Of a stretch of DNA of 64,000 nt, positions 11,656-22,843 are shown piece by piece (positions within the stretch are counted from its first letter, which is position 1; each line of letters opens with the position of its first letter). Below the pieces are notes generated by a model. That model saw only the letters and a list, made by a program, of their open reading frames with translations, was not told where the DNA came from and did not search any database. The stretch is from Hydrangea macrophylla (Eukaryota; Streptophyta; Magnoliopsida; Cornales; Hydrangeaceae): contig CM066998.1 of NCBI GenBank assembly GCA_033977485.1, positions 57,006,274 through 57,070,273 on the forward strand, given 5' to 3'. The translations under genes and the position numbers were made by a program.

Positions 11656-13789
11656 ATGTGTCATTCAGACTTCAACTCGTCGTCCTGGTCGGAAGACGAG
11701 CAGTTGCGGTCATGGTCTACAAGTGCAAGCTTAGACCCTCCCTTCTTGGCCCCTTCTGACCAGCAGAGTAAGGGGATAATTCCTGCCAAGGCGTCTCCCG
11801 AGGAAACGCGCCGGGATTCTTCTATGGCCTCGACATCTCGGGGTTCGGACGACGAGGGGTCTGTACCGAACAGCCCCGGGGTCGTCTTCTCGTGCGAGTC
11901 CATAGTCAGTATTCTGTGAGGCTCTGATTTGGAGCGGATCAGGGACATATATTATGTTCCCGGCCCCTTTTCCCTTGCAGTCCATGATGGCGGAGCTCAC
12001 TTTCACGAGTTGGGCAACGTCACTTTGTATGAGGACGCTTTCATTGCGGGCCTTCGCTTGCCTCTCCATCTAGTCGCCCGGGACGCGCTTACCTACCTCG
12101 GGATCTCCTCCGGACAGCTCGCCCCGAACGGTTGGCGATATCTGATGGGGTGCATATCCTTGTGGCCCAAGTCCTCGGGTATGAACTAACTTTACAGGAG
12201 TTCTTCTAGACTCACCGACCCTTCAAAGTCCATGGGGAGTCCGGTTTCTTCTCGCTCGGGGCCAGGCAGGAGCGGAAGATAATTGTCAACTGCCCGAGCA
12301 ATAATAAAGGATGGAAGAAGAAATTCTTCCAAGTGTCCATCCTGGGGCTGTGTGAAAAGGCTCCGGATATACAACTGAGAACCTCCTGGCGGGGGAGCTA
12401 AGGAGTAAGCCCGACCACTTTTCTTTCTTGATTAGTCTTTCTATTTTCCTTGACTAACCCCTTTTGCATGTTTGCTTTGCAGTGGGAGCAGTTGACTTGC
12501 CAAGTCTTTCCGACGAGCTCCAAGCGAGGGTCCTATCTTTGGTGGAGGACCCAACTGATATTAACAAGGTGCTGACTCGGCCGGGAAGCCCAAAGATCTC
12601 CTACAAGCTTTAGCGCTTCACAGCTCCCGTCCGCCCGACGATCATTCTGGGTAAGTACCATCTCTTGACCATCCGATTTTCTTTTTGTTTGGTACTTTGC
12701 TGAACTGACAGGCTCTCTGGTTTTGCAGAAATGGCTCCCAAGAATGCGGCTACCCTGAAGGAGAAAGAGGCGACCCTGATGGCCCGGGCTGGCCAGAAGA
12801 GGAAAAAGCCAGACCCCGCTGAGGGCCAGCCCCTCAAGAGGATTTCCAAGGGGATTTCCATCCGGGCTAAGAAGGAGGCAGCTGCTGCCTCAATGCCCGT
12901 TGTAATAATTGCTGCACCACCACAACCTCCCCCTGCTGCTAAACCGTCCGGGGTCTCCTTCCCGAGCATGGAAGAGACTACTCGCGCGGGCCCGTCTTCC
13001 AGGCCGGAGGTCAAGACAGAGGACGACGTCTGCGGAAGGGTACGGCCCGGGCTGTTGCAGAGTCAGATCGACAAATGCACCCTGCTGAGCCTCGACGCCA
13101 TTATCGGTTGGCTGTACAGTATCAGCCACATGGTAAGTCCCGTTGCAATGTGAACATTTACTTTTTCTCCATGTGCATACTGACATTTTCTTGTTCTTGC
13201 AGATTGGCTGTATTGCGGCGGGGGCCGAGACCACCCTTCCCGGCGTCGCAGAGAGGTTGGCCGCTGCAGAGGCTAGCCTTTCCGTGGAGAGGGCTGCCCG
13301 AGAGTCCGCGGAGTTTGCTCTCACCGTGGAAGAAGATAAATTCTGGGAAACCTCCTTGGAGCTCGGGGAGATCCGTGACTCTTTGTCAACCGAGCGGGCC
13401 GCCCGGAAGGTTGCGGAGGCTAAGGCTGTAGCTACGGAGAAGGTTATAGAAACTAGAGCTGCAGTCGCGGAGGCCGAGATGATCTTTGCCGAGAAGGACC
13501 TGGCAGCCATGACGGCCATACTCTTGGAGCTTACAACTGCTCGGGAGGCTTAAGCCAAGGAGGCCGAGGAGGAATTCGAGGCTGAGTTCCTCACGGGCTA
13601 TACAGACCTGAGAAGCGGGCTGTTGCTGACCACCGTGACTGGGACTTGTCCAGTTATTCCTGGGCGGAGTCCAGTTATTGGAAGGAAGGCCAGGCTGATT
13701 CCGAGGTCGCCGCTGAAGCTGCACCGGCTGGGGACCACTCTATTGATGAGCAGGCCACGGAGGAGGGAGAGATGGTGCTTGTAGACTAG
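11656..13789 (+). pseudogene. Tat antisense ORF: 'putative gypsy type transposon' domain plus coiled coil
   Basis: This ORF runs against the pol genes. It starts at MCHSDFNSSSWSEDE (also the start in copy 2). A conserved block follows at about 11929-12370, including NVTLYEDAFIAGLRLPLH and LTYLGISSGQLAPNGWRYL, as in the plant family annotated as putative gypsy type transposon (Pfam Transposase_28). After it come a basic, Pro/Ala-rich part and a long Ala/Glu coiled coil (about 13205-13620), ending GEMVLVD at 13787. Three introns fit GT/AG: 12405-12482, 12651-12728 and 13133-13202. Stops (TGA near 11918, TAG in the EFF*THRP block, TAA at 13551) and frameshifts break it. Its function is unknown; it may be a regulatory or structural accessory protein. 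Confidence 0.8.
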
Positions 13790-14920
13790 ATTTTTTCTAT
13801 TTTTGTTCTAGTTTCTCTTTTTTTTTATTGGGGGAGGCTACTACAACTGCCCCCAGGCTTTGTATAGTTTTTTTTAATTAATGAAAAGGCCCCTGAGGTC
13901 ACCCTTCCTTTCCATTGACTGTGTCTTTCTTCTGTACTTCGCCCGTTTGTAATTGCTAGTATCCACTCGGTTTTTGGCCGACCTAACCCCTACCTTAGCA
14001 AATGTTTTAGGACCGTAACCACTAGAACACCTAGTCTTCCTGACCTGTTTAAGAGGTGATTGCCCAGTATACCATAGGAACTTGTCTTGTTTAGCATCCC
14101 AGATCGCCCGGTGTATTATAGAAATACCCTGTATTACCGTCCGGGATGTCCCGGTGTATCATAGGTGTATCCTGTTTTACCATCTGGGATATTATCTCTG
14201 ATCACTGTAAGCCCTTAGGAATACCTTCCAAGTTCTTTTAGTGACCGGTGTGATTTCCTATTTTGGCCTAATATTGCCCTGCCCCCCAAGCATTTTGCTA
14301 AGGCGGGAGTGCAGGATTGAGTGGCCGTGGGAAATCGACCTGGAACATGGGTGGTTGCAGGGTCCTTTAAAGCTAGCCATCGTCGGCCACCTAGGGGTTT
14401 GCCCCCGTCGTCAGTTGGACCTAAGCGAAGCTTGGAGTAATTTCCTGTTTAGGTCTAGTATCCCCTTGCTCCCCGAGCGTCCTGTGAAGGTGGGGGCATG
14501 TGGAGGAGCGACCATAGGAAACCAACCTGGAACATGGGTGGATGCAGGGTCCTTTTTTGCTTGGGTTCGGAGTCCGAGGTCGTTTTAGTGCCTGGGTTCG
14601 GAACTCGAGGTCTTTTTAGTGCCTAGGTTCGGAGCCCGAGGTCTTTTTTGACTCTGGGCTAGACCCGAGGACTTTTTTGCATTGCACGGGGTACTGACAG
14701 GAGTAATTTTTCAAAGTAAACTGTTCAATTTTATTTAAAAATAAAAATTTATAATGTTTGCTCGAATAGAGCTACAAAAAGAAATTTCTCTACCAATACT
14801 AAATTCCCATGGGCAAATGCTACTGATAATATTTGCGGAGGTGTTGCACATTCCAAGGATGAGAGAGATCGTGCCCATCCATGCTCTGTAGCCAGTAGGT
14901 TCCCGGTCGGTTGACTCGGG
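13790..14920. other. Tat spacer between integrase and the antisense ORF
   Basis: Non-coding DNA where the two opposed reading frames converge. It contains short tandem repeats: a CCGGTGTATYATAG module at about 14108-14200, two copies of a CCTGGAACATGGGTGG module (near 14339 and 14526), and four units at 14558-14680. Tat elements are known for repeat-rich regions at this place. Confidence 0.7.
14558..14680. repeat. four tandem ~31-bp units
   Basis: Units of the form TGCCTGGGTTCGGAACYCGA plus GGTCTTTTTAG begin at 14558, 14589, 14620 and about 14651. The last is the most diverged (CTCTGGGCTAGACCCGAGGA). Confidence 0.85.
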
Positions 14921-16081
14921 TTACTTTGTACGGGCCTTCCCAGTTGGCCCCAATTTTCCATGGCTTGGGATTCGGGTAGACTGGTTCATTGTCTTGAGGA
15001 CGAGGTCTCCGACTTGAAAACTGCGGTGCTTTACCTTGCTATTGTAGTATCGAGAAACCCGTTGTTTGTAGGCCGCCACCTTTAGGTAGGCCCGGTCTCT
15101 TTTTTCCTCCACCAAGTCCAGTTCTGACCTGAGAGCTTCTTCGTTATCCGGTGCACTGAAGTTAGCCACCCGATATGTAAGCAACCCGAGCTCTATTGGG
15201 ACCACCACCTCAAATCTGTAAGTTAAAGAGAACGGCGTCTCGCCTATTGCCTCTCGGGGTGTAGTGTGGTAGGCCGACAGGAGGGTTGGTAGTTCTTTAG
15301 CCCACAGCCCTTTGGCGCCTTCAAGCCTTGTTTTGATTGACTGCAAGATTGTCCGGTTGGTTACCTCGGCCTGACCGTTGGCTTGTGGATGCTCGGGGGA
15401 GGAGTAATGATTTAGTATCCCGTAGCTCGAGCAGAATTGCCTGAAGATAAGGGTGTCAAATTATCTGCCGTTGTCGCTTACCAGGACCCGGGGAATGCCG
15501 AACCTACTGAGAATATTCCTTTCCACAAAGCTTTCCATTTTCTGTTCGGTTATTGTCGCCAAGGGTTCAGCCTCTGCCCATTTGGTGAAGTAATCAACAG
15601 CTATCACGGCAAATTTGACTTATCCTATTCCCATTGTCAGGGGACCGACAATGTCGATACCCCATTGGGCGAACGGCCAGGGGCTGTGGATTGGTGTTTG
15701 GAGCTCTTTCGGTCGGTTGATCATGGGAGAGTATCTCTGACACTTGTCACACCTTCTGACGTATTCCTGGGAATCCCGGGCCATTGTTGGCCAATAGTAA
15801 CCTTGCAATTGGGCCTTTATGGAAAGTGCCCGGCCTCTAATGTGATTCCCGCACGCTCCTTCGTGGATTTCAAATAGTATCGCTTGGACTTGCGCAGGGT
15901 GAACACAGCAGAGATACGGGATGGTGAATCCCCTCTTGTAGAGGATGCCGTCAGCAAGATGGTATCGGGCCGCCCGGTACTTGACCCGGCAGGCTTCCTC
16001 TTTCTCGTTTGGTAGCGACCCTGTTGTCAAGAATGTCACGATCGGGTCCATCCAGCTTGGGTCCCCGGGTGACAGGATCAA
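14921..16081 (-). pseudogene. Tat copy 1 integrase
   Basis: Integrase inserts the element cDNA into the chromosome. A zinc-finger region (HEGACGNHIRG ... CDKCQRY), a catalytic core (WGIDIVGPL, SDNGR, then the EHPQANGQAE block) and a C-terminal part (SAYHTTPREAIGETPF to FQVGDLVLK) are all visible in order. In-frame TAA codons at 15620-15622 and 15461-15463 stand where the second Tat copy or the family has Gln (CAA). A frameshift near 16080 separates it from the upstream RNase H. It is therefore inactive. Confidence 0.85.
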
Positions 16082-16634
16082 CTTCCATGCCTTCTGAGCT
16101 GATCACACTTGGCTCAGGTAGGTATTCTATCCTTATCTCAGGCAAGTCTGACTCAGAAGATGAGGCAAGGCGAGCCAACCGGTCAGCCCTGGTGTTTTCT
16201 TCTCTGGGTATCTGCGTGATGGAAAATCCCTGGAGCTTCTTGGAAACAGCTCGGACAAGGGCCAAGTAGGCTACCATGTTGTCTTCCCGTGCTTCGTACT
16301 CCTGGTTAACCTGGTTGACCACGAGTTGGGAATCGCTGTATCCCTGGACTTGTTGCGCACTCATAGAGACTGCCAATTGCAATCCGACCAAGAGGGCTTC
16401 GTATTCAGCCTCGTTGTTGGAGGCACGGAACCCGAATCTTAACGCATACTCAAGCTGGATGTCGTTGGGGGTAGTCAGGATGATTCCTGCCCCACTGCCT
16501 TGCTGATTGGATGAACTGTCCACGTGCAGTACCCATGTAGGGATATCGGAGTGTAACCCGGGCAGTATGGCCGGTGGCTCAGACTGTTCAACCGGGTCTC
16601 CTGGGTACGTGAACTCAACCAAAAAGTCTACCAC
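15951..16634 (-). pseudogene. Tat copy 1 second (archaeal-type) RNase H
   Basis: The domain reads WVLHVDSSSNQQGSGAGI, then NNEAEYEALLVGLQLA, then YSDSQLVVNQVNQEYEAR. This gives the D, E, D residues of an RNase H fold separate from the RT-linked one. A duplicate RNase H here is typical of the Tat lineage. The domain itself is well preserved, but a stop precedes it (16638-16640) and a frameshift near 16080 follows it. Confidence 0.85.
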
Positions 16635-16637
16635 GGC

Positions 16638-17852
16638 TTATCCCTTGATGGCTGTCCGGGGTCGGTAGATCACTTCAAACTCTTCCAACTCCAATGCCCA
16701 CTTAACGAGTCTCCCGGACGTGTCTGGACGGCTGAGGATTCTACGGAGAGGTTGATCTATGAGGACCACTATAGCATGGGCCTGCAAGTACGGGCAGAGC
16801 CTTCGGACCGAGGTGATAAGGGCGAACGCCAGTTTTTCAATGCAGGAGTATCTGCTCTCTGCGCCCTGTAATGCCCGGCTGGTGTAGTACACCGGGAACT
16901 GTATCCCGTGCTCTTCCCGAATGAGTGCCGAGCTAACTGCTGATGGTGACACTGCCAAGTATAGAAATAACTCTTCCCCTGGCACGAGTGTTGAGAGTAG
17001 AGGAGGGGACGCCAAGTACTTCTTGAGTTCCTGGAATGCCTCTTCACACTCTTCTGACCACTGAAACGCTTTGCGGAGGATTTTAAAGAATGGCAGGCAC
17101 CGATCGGTAGCTCGGGAGACAAATCTGTTCAGTGCGACAACCCGTCCGGCTAAGCTCTGTACTCCCTTCGTTGATTTGGACGATCGCATGTTGATGATAG
17201 CTTTGATCTTCTCGGGATTTGCCTCAACCCCCCGTCTGCTAACTAGGTGGCCCAGAAATTTCCCGGATGAGACGCTGAAGGTGCATTTGGTCGGGTTCAA
17301 CCTCATCCTGAACTTTTTCAAAATGCCGAAGGCCCTGGCCAGATGCTCAAGGTGGTCGGTCTCGTCTCGGCTCTTGACCAGCAGATCATCCACATACACT
17401 TCCATAGACTCCCCAATCAAGTTCTTGAAAATGTAGTTGACCAAGCGTTGGTAGGTAGCCCCGGCATTCTTGAGACTGAATGGCATAACCTTGTAGCAAT
17501 ACGTCCCCTGGTCGGTGATGAATGCTGTCTTCTCTTCGTTCCCGGGGTACATGCTGATCTGGTTGTACCCCGAGTAGGCGTCCATAAATGAGAGGAGTGA
17601 GTGACCTGCTGTGGAGTCCACAAGGAGGTCTATCCTAGGCAGCAGATAGCAGTCTTTGGGGCAGGCCTTGTTGAGGTCGGTGAAGTCCACGCACATTTTC
17701 CACTTCCCGTTGCTTTTCTTGACAAGAACAACATTTGCTAACCAATCGGGATAGTGGACTTCTCGGATGGACTTCGCCTTCAGGAGCTTCTCAACCTCCT
17801 CACTCATTGCTTTCTGTCTCTCGGGGGCCATACCCCTTCTCTTCTGCTTCAC
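16638..17852 (-). pseudogene. Tat copy 1 reverse transcriptase and RNase H
   Basis: About 404 codons are open. RT motifs are CVDFTDLNKACPKD, FMDAYSGYNQI, VMPFSLKNAGATYQRL and the catalytic YVDD in MEVYVDDLLVKSRD. The linked RNase H follows (LFLYLAVSPSAVSSALI, IEKLAFALITSVRRL, WALELEEFEVIYRPR). The frame closes at TAA (16638-16640) where the second Tat copy has CAG/CAA (GQAVADF), a nonsense mutation rather than a natural end. A TGA at about 17856-17858 separates it from the upstream part of pol. YVDD is intact, so this domain could still be catalytic if expressed. Confidence 0.92.
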
Positions 17853-17948
17853 TGGTCAGCAATCTGGGCTGACATTGAGACAATGGGACATTACCTGGGG
17901 GTCAATCCAGGGCATATCCTCATGACTCCAAGCAAAGACATCCTGATT

Positions 17949-18548
17949 TTACCTCAGGAACTGAGTGAGTTTCTCCTTCAGGCCGGGCTCCAATAGGGTA
18001 CCAATGCTAACTGTGCGGTCTGGGTACTCGGGGTCTAGCATCACTCTCTCCAATTCTTCCACCAGACCTATCGTGTCACTATGGTCCTGGGGGTCCATCT
18101 CTTGGACGTTTAATGTTTCAGTGATTGCCCCCCGGCATAACGAACTGACATAACAACTCCGGGCGGTAGTCTGATCTCCACGCAAGCATCCGGGTCCCTG
18201 AGGAGTTGGGAACTTCACTGTTAAGCTGTAGGTGGAGACGACTACCCTGGCCTTGTTGAGGGTCGGCCTACCAAGAATGACATTGTAGGACGATGGGGCT
18301 TTTACGATCACAAAATTGGTCAGCACGGAAGCCTGCTGAGGGTAGGTCCCCATGAGAATTTGAAACTCGATTGTCCCGAGCGGTTGTGTGCTAGAGCCGT
18401 TGAATCTAACCAGGGGAGTAGCGACTGGCCAGAGCCGATCCCTAGAGATCCCGAGTTGATCGAACGCCGATGTGAACATAATGTCGGACGAGCTACCTGT
18501 GTCCACTAGCACCCTTTGGACCATATAGTTGGCTATAGAAAGCGTCAC
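17949..18548 (-). pseudogene. Tat copy 1 aspartic protease
   Basis: A retroviral-type aspartic protease that matures gag-pol. The active site reads VLVDTGSSSDIMF, and a later YNVILGRPTLNKA block matches the conserved ILGRP region. The acidic linker that follows runs toward RT. The frame stops at TAA (17949-17951) where copy 2 has CAA in FLRQNQDVFAW. Confidence 0.88.
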
Positions 18549-18689
18549 TACTAGCGAGTCATCATGGGGGCAGTGGACGCCCTACAAGTCATTGGATGTG
18601 AATGTTAGAACATCGGTTGGGAAGGAGTCGGTGGATTGGACCTGCCAGACATCCGCCAGGGATGCCCGAGCATGCCTCTTCCGTGCCGA

Positions 18690-20349
18690 CTATGAATCTC
18701 CTCCGTCTGATGTTCCTCCAGAGATCACGTGGATGTGGCCAAGTAGTGGTGACTGATCGGGAGCTAAGGTGTCCTGCCGGGGGCGTCTGTCTGCTGTGAC
18801 GAACTCCGCGAGGTGTCCCTGCTCGATCAGCTTCTCTATTGCCATTTTCAATTTAAAGTAATCCTCCGTTTCATGGCCGTAATCCCTGTGGTAGCGGTAC
18901 AACTTATCCCGGTTCCACTTACCGGGCGGGGCTCTGAGCTTTGCTGGCTGCAGAAGCAACATCTGTGCCTCTACGGCGGCCATGATTTCCTGTATGGGCC
19001 GGGAAAGGGGTGTGAAGGCAATCGGGGTCTGACCCCGGGCGTCCTTCTAATCTTGCTTTGGCTTCTTTCCCGAGCCCTTCTCGAATCCTTCACGCTTGTG
19101 CTTGGCCTTCGGGGATTCGTCTCCCGCCTGGCCGGCGCACTTCGCCTTCAAGAACTCTTCAGTATCTATGTACTTTCCGACCCTCTCCAAGAGCTCCACC
19201 AGGGTTGTCGGTCGGTCACGATGGAATGACGTGGCAACCTTGGGGTGTTAAAATCCCAAACAAAAGGTCATGATTGCGGCCGTTTCGTTAAGATTGCAAA
19301 TCTGGAGCCTTTGCTGGTTGAAACGGTCCACATGCTCCCTCAGGGACTCTCCTTTACGCTACTTGACGGTCAGCAGCTGAGTGTCAGGTTGCGACCGGTC
19401 AAGCATCCCGACAAACTGGCTGATGAACAGCTTACTGAGGGCTTTGAAATCATCGACTGTCCGGGGCTTTAATGCATGGAACTACTGTGCGGCTGGCCCC
19501 TTGAGAGTACCAGGAAAGGCCAGGCACAGTAGCTCGTCCACCGTAGTGACCAGTGTCATCTGAGCCTTGTAAGTACGGATGTGGTCTACCGGACTCCCTG
19601 TGCCATCGTAGGAGCTAAGGTGAGGGGGTTTGAACTTCCGTGGAATAGGAAACCGTGTCACCCGTGCGGTATAGGGTGACTCAATCTCCGTGTTGGTAAG
19701 GTCGCGGCCGGACTTGCGGTTCAACCTCTCAATTTGCTGCTACAATTCCTCGACCTGGGGCTTTACGTCACCCCGCCCGGTTCTCCTCTCCCCTATCCGA
19801 GCGGTAAGTTGGGTCGGACGACGAGGTCTCTTCCTCAAAGCGCGTCGACCTCGGGGATAGGGCCCGGCTCCGGGTCCGGGAAAGCGTGTGCCTAAGATCC
19901 CCCCGGCTCAGGACCGGAGGATCCTCGGCCGATTTCCAAGCTCTCCGTCCGGACTCCTCCCCTCTGGCCGCACGCTATCGGTTGATAATAGTCCTGGCAT
20001 CCTCCACCAGGCGAGGATCGGGCCGAGCTCGCCTTTGTGAACGCCTCGTAGCCTGGCTCCGCTCACCATCACCGGGGTGCTCCCGGTCCGGTGGGGACAC
20101 CAGGGTAGAACGGGCTTGCCTTCGTGCCCGAGCGGGCCTTTGAATAGGGGCCCTTTTCTCAGGCTGATTTTCTGATGCAGGGTGCTTCTCTTGTCGGGTC
20201 AAAAGCGCCTCCATCTGTTCCTGCGTTCAGCGCTGACCCTCCAAGAGTTGTGCCAGTGCTGCCGTTATCTGTTCGATGGTCATGGAGGTAGCCTGCTGTT
20301 CAAGCTGCGGGTTCTCCTGACCGGTCGGAACAGCGGCTCTCTTACCCAT
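18690..20349 (-). pseudogene. Tat copy 1 gag (broken)
   Basis: Begins MGKRAAVPTGQENPQLEQQA at 20349. An Arg-rich region follows, then the gag core (RFPIPRKFKPPHLSSYDGTG, HIRTYKAQMTLVTTVDELL, GTLKGPAAQ) and a C-terminal part (LYRYHRDYGHETEDYFKLK). The last block is the place of a zinc knuckle, but its first Cys is Tyr and the last is also lost. Several stops and frame changes lie between these blocks, so no full-length protein is possible. Confidence 0.82.
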
Positions 20350-20404
20350 TATCGGCAACATGTTGATCAGTTAAGAATTTGTTGATGAGAAGACTTGTCG
20401 TTTC

Positions 20405-20422
20405 CCACAGACGGCGTCAAAC
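20405..20422 (-). other. primer-binding region of Tat copy 1
   Basis: On the minus strand GTTTGACGCCGTCTGTGG follows the 5' LTR end directly. Tat copy 2 has GTTTGGCGCTGTCTATGG at the same place (31196-31213). The matching tRNA was not identified. Confidence 0.7.
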
Positions 20423-21036
20423 TGATGCTGCCTAGAATTGGTAAAAAGGGTAGAAAGAGAAAAAGACAGAAACAATTTATGTGTGGTTCGGTCCCGTTTA
20501 CGAGGTGACCTACGTCCACAATTGCGTCTGGGCGCTCTCACTAGCAGATCACCGGCGGACCTGGTGAGCCAACAAAGAGGGGCGGCACTACCAGTAATAC
20601 CGGCCGGGTATATGCGTGTTGATGGTAAGTTCTCTGTTGTGTGCTTGTTTGCTAGAGAATTCTTTTCGGGATCCCCTTTGACAGGGTAGGCGGGCTCTTT
20701 TATAGATGTAAAAGTCCACCCTTATATGGTAAGTTAATAGGATAAGGAAGCCTAATCTAATCACAATTGATTTACATGATTTGGGGAGAGTTTCCTAAGC
20801 GGTTTAGGAAACTGCCTGCCACCTTCCATCTTGCAGACTTGTAGCTGATTTATGAAACTGCTAGATAGACCAGGTCCACGGGATGCCGCGGTCCCCCGAT
20901 CCCGCCCTGTTGGTAGGAACCGCGCGGTCCTGATGAAGTCCTCGGGATGGCTCGGCTATTGGCGCCTGTACCGAAATAACCGGCACCTCTTGGTGACGTG
21001 GCAGACTTTCATGGCTGGATAATTTTGGACATATCA
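20423..21036 (-). repeat. 5' LTR of Tat copy 1 (right side)
   Basis: A 614-bp LTR, TGATGCTGCC ... GACATATCA on the plus strand (TGATATGTCC ... GCAGCATCA on the coding strand). It carries no MITE. A TCTATAAAAGAG promoter lies near 20697-20708 on the minus strand and would drive gag-pol. Confidence 0.92.
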
Positions 21037-21041
21037 AATAT
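21037..21041. repeat. target-site duplication, right copy (AATAT)
   Basis: Identical to 9968-9972. Confidence 0.85.
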
Positions 21042-21084
21042 CTTCTCCTGCATGTGTCATTTATCAGGTGTGATGTTGATTGTG

Positions 21085-21433
21085 CATTTTTAAGGCCAGA
21101 AAACACATTGGGCTCCCTGTATGTATAGCGAAGTTTCACTTTAGATTTTACATTTTAGATTGCAACAGTTTGGGCCCCTCAATGTAGAAACTTTTTAATT
21201 TCAATCAAGGAAAATAAATAGTGGTCCTAAAACATATGACGAAATGGACCGGATGGAGGGCCCAAAATTAATTCTGACAACATTTTATGGTACTAAAATT
21301 GTTTTTTTTTTTTTTACAAGATTGTCTTTATTAACAAAAGTATGTAAATTAAGGGTTCAAATAATTCAAATCAATAATGTAGGTCTAAAGTGAAATTTTG
21401 CTATATGTATATGGTGCCAAAATACTTTTTAAT
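21085..21433. mobile_element. decayed relative of the intron fold-back element
   Basis: Shares the succession seen at 3848-4360: AAGTTTCACTTTAGATTTTA, GATTGCAACAGTTTGGGCCC, TTTCAATCAAGG at the left, and GTCTAAAGTGAAATTTTGCT with CAAAATACTTTTTAA at the right. The arms are diverged and the middle differs, including a T-tract. Confidence 0.6.
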
Positions 21434-22255
21434 CAATGTTTTTATTTTTATTTTTAATGTGGTTTCACGTGAAACTTATGTAGTACTTAAATCAGAGTGT
21501 CGTGCAGTAACAATAAATCAAACAGTTTTTGAAAATGAAATTCCGTAATTAATAATGTTGTGTCAGTCTAGAGATTAACTTAGTCTTAATTCTAATTTTA
21601 GATGGTACAATTGACTTTTACTTTATTGCTACTTATTTGCACATTGAAATGGCAACGGGGCGGATCGAGTGGGTAAGTAGTCGCCAATTTTTTTAACTCC
21701 ATTGACTAGTACTCCACTCCGCTGCACCTAATCAAGTATGCCAATACATATACTATTTAATATTAATTGGTCACTCTTATTCTATTTACCATTTTTTTCA
21801 TGTGTTTTACTAACAACCAAAAATTACTACAATTATAAGTCCATTCACCAATAAAAATAAAGTATTATTTTATTTTATTTTATTATGAAACAATGCAAGC
21901 ACCTTACAAGAAAACAAATCCAAAAAGGACTAATATGAGCAAAATAGAAGTAAGATCAAATATAAAGATGAATAATACAAACTCTTGAGTTGTACTGCTG
22001 TCTCGTCGCAAAGTAGCCAAAATAGGGAAAAATTAAAACATTTCCTCTTTTGGTCCCGTAGACAAGTGGCAAGTTAGAGAGCTCCTGATAGTCCAAACAT
22101 AATAGAACTAAGAAAGAAATAAAATGATAATGATAACAGTAATAGAAATGTTAGTAGTTCTAAGCATACCATAATATTAAACATCAGAGTCTTAAGAGTT
22201 ACATTATTACATCACTACAGAAGAGGTAAAGAAAAGAGAATATATCTTAGGCATA
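21434..22255. other. AT-rich spacer, no gene recognised
   Basis: No coding similarity is seen. A short GGCAACGGGGCGGATCGAGT stretch near 21651 resembles GC-rich MITE ends, but no partner end was found. Confidence 0.4.
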
Positions 22256-22383
22256 AAGCTTCATAGAAATAAACAAGTCTGGCACCAAATGCCTAAACAT
22301 AATCAAAATAGAAAAAAAGAAGCTTAATAGAAATAAACAAGTCTGGCACCAAATGCCTCAACATAATCAAAATAGAAAAAAAG
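22256..22383. repeat. 64-bp tandem duplication
   Basis: Two adjacent 64-bp copies starting AAGCTTMATAGAAATAAAC and ending in an A-rich run, differing at only two or three bases. Confidence 0.95.
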
Positions 22384-22838
22384 TGAAGAGTCTTGCCATC
22401 TAGCTTGCAAAGTCGTAGTCCTCCTCGGCATACTCCTCTAGATATTCTACCTTTGCAAAATCTAAACATTTGATTGTCCAGAATATGAAAATTGTCAGCT
22501 AATGAAAGTTGAGTGAATAACCCTACTACACTTAAACAGGTAAGAAAACCTTTTGTTAATCTATTAAAAAAAGTGAGAGATTCTTTTATCCTTTTGAAAA
22601 CATTATAAACACATGCACTTCTTATCGCATTACAGAACTTTACTCAGATTCGACTGACAATTGACATCATACTGAGAATACAACGGACTCGACGTCACTT
22701 TGGACTACAGGTCCAATCTTTACCAACTCGACACTTTTGCATGCAATCCGGCACAAATACCCTTGGCTTGGAATATCGCTGCCCAATTGGCCGATGGTTA
22801 CCTCTCTTGTCATCGCTGCCCCAATGGCCAATTACTTG
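22384..22838. other. repeat-derived DNA, probably part of an old reversed LTR
   Basis: Contains modules of the type CGCTGCCCAATTGGCCGATG that recur on the other side of the inserted solo LTR (25360-25560). The two stretches were once continuous. No coding region is visible. Confidence 0.4.
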
Positions 22839-22843
22839 ACATC

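Larger units (their letters stand above)
9973..21036 (-). mobile_element. Ty3/gypsy LTR retrotransposon, Tat lineage (copy 1)
   Basis: An 11.06-kb element with LTRs at 9973-10813 and 20423-21036, a perfect 5-bp duplication, a primer-binding region next to the right LTR and a polypurine tract next to the left LTR. The order on the minus strand is gag, protease, RT-RNase H, second RNase H, integrase. A divergent ORF on the plus strand then precedes the 3' LTR. The second (archaeal-type) RNase H and the extra antisense ORF are hallmarks of the Tat/Retand group. Several stops and frameshifts make it non-autonomous now. Confidence 0.93.

Noticed and set aside
12890..13519. 209-codon minus-strand ORF
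   Set aside because: A shadow of the plus-strand antisense ORF and its coiled coil; it shows no domain of its own and crosses the inferred introns.
9976..20426. LTR ends at TGTTGCC / TGCTGCC for Tat copy 1
   Set aside because: This gave no target duplication. Shifting three bases to TAATG / TGATG gives perfect AATAT duplications and fits the primer site.
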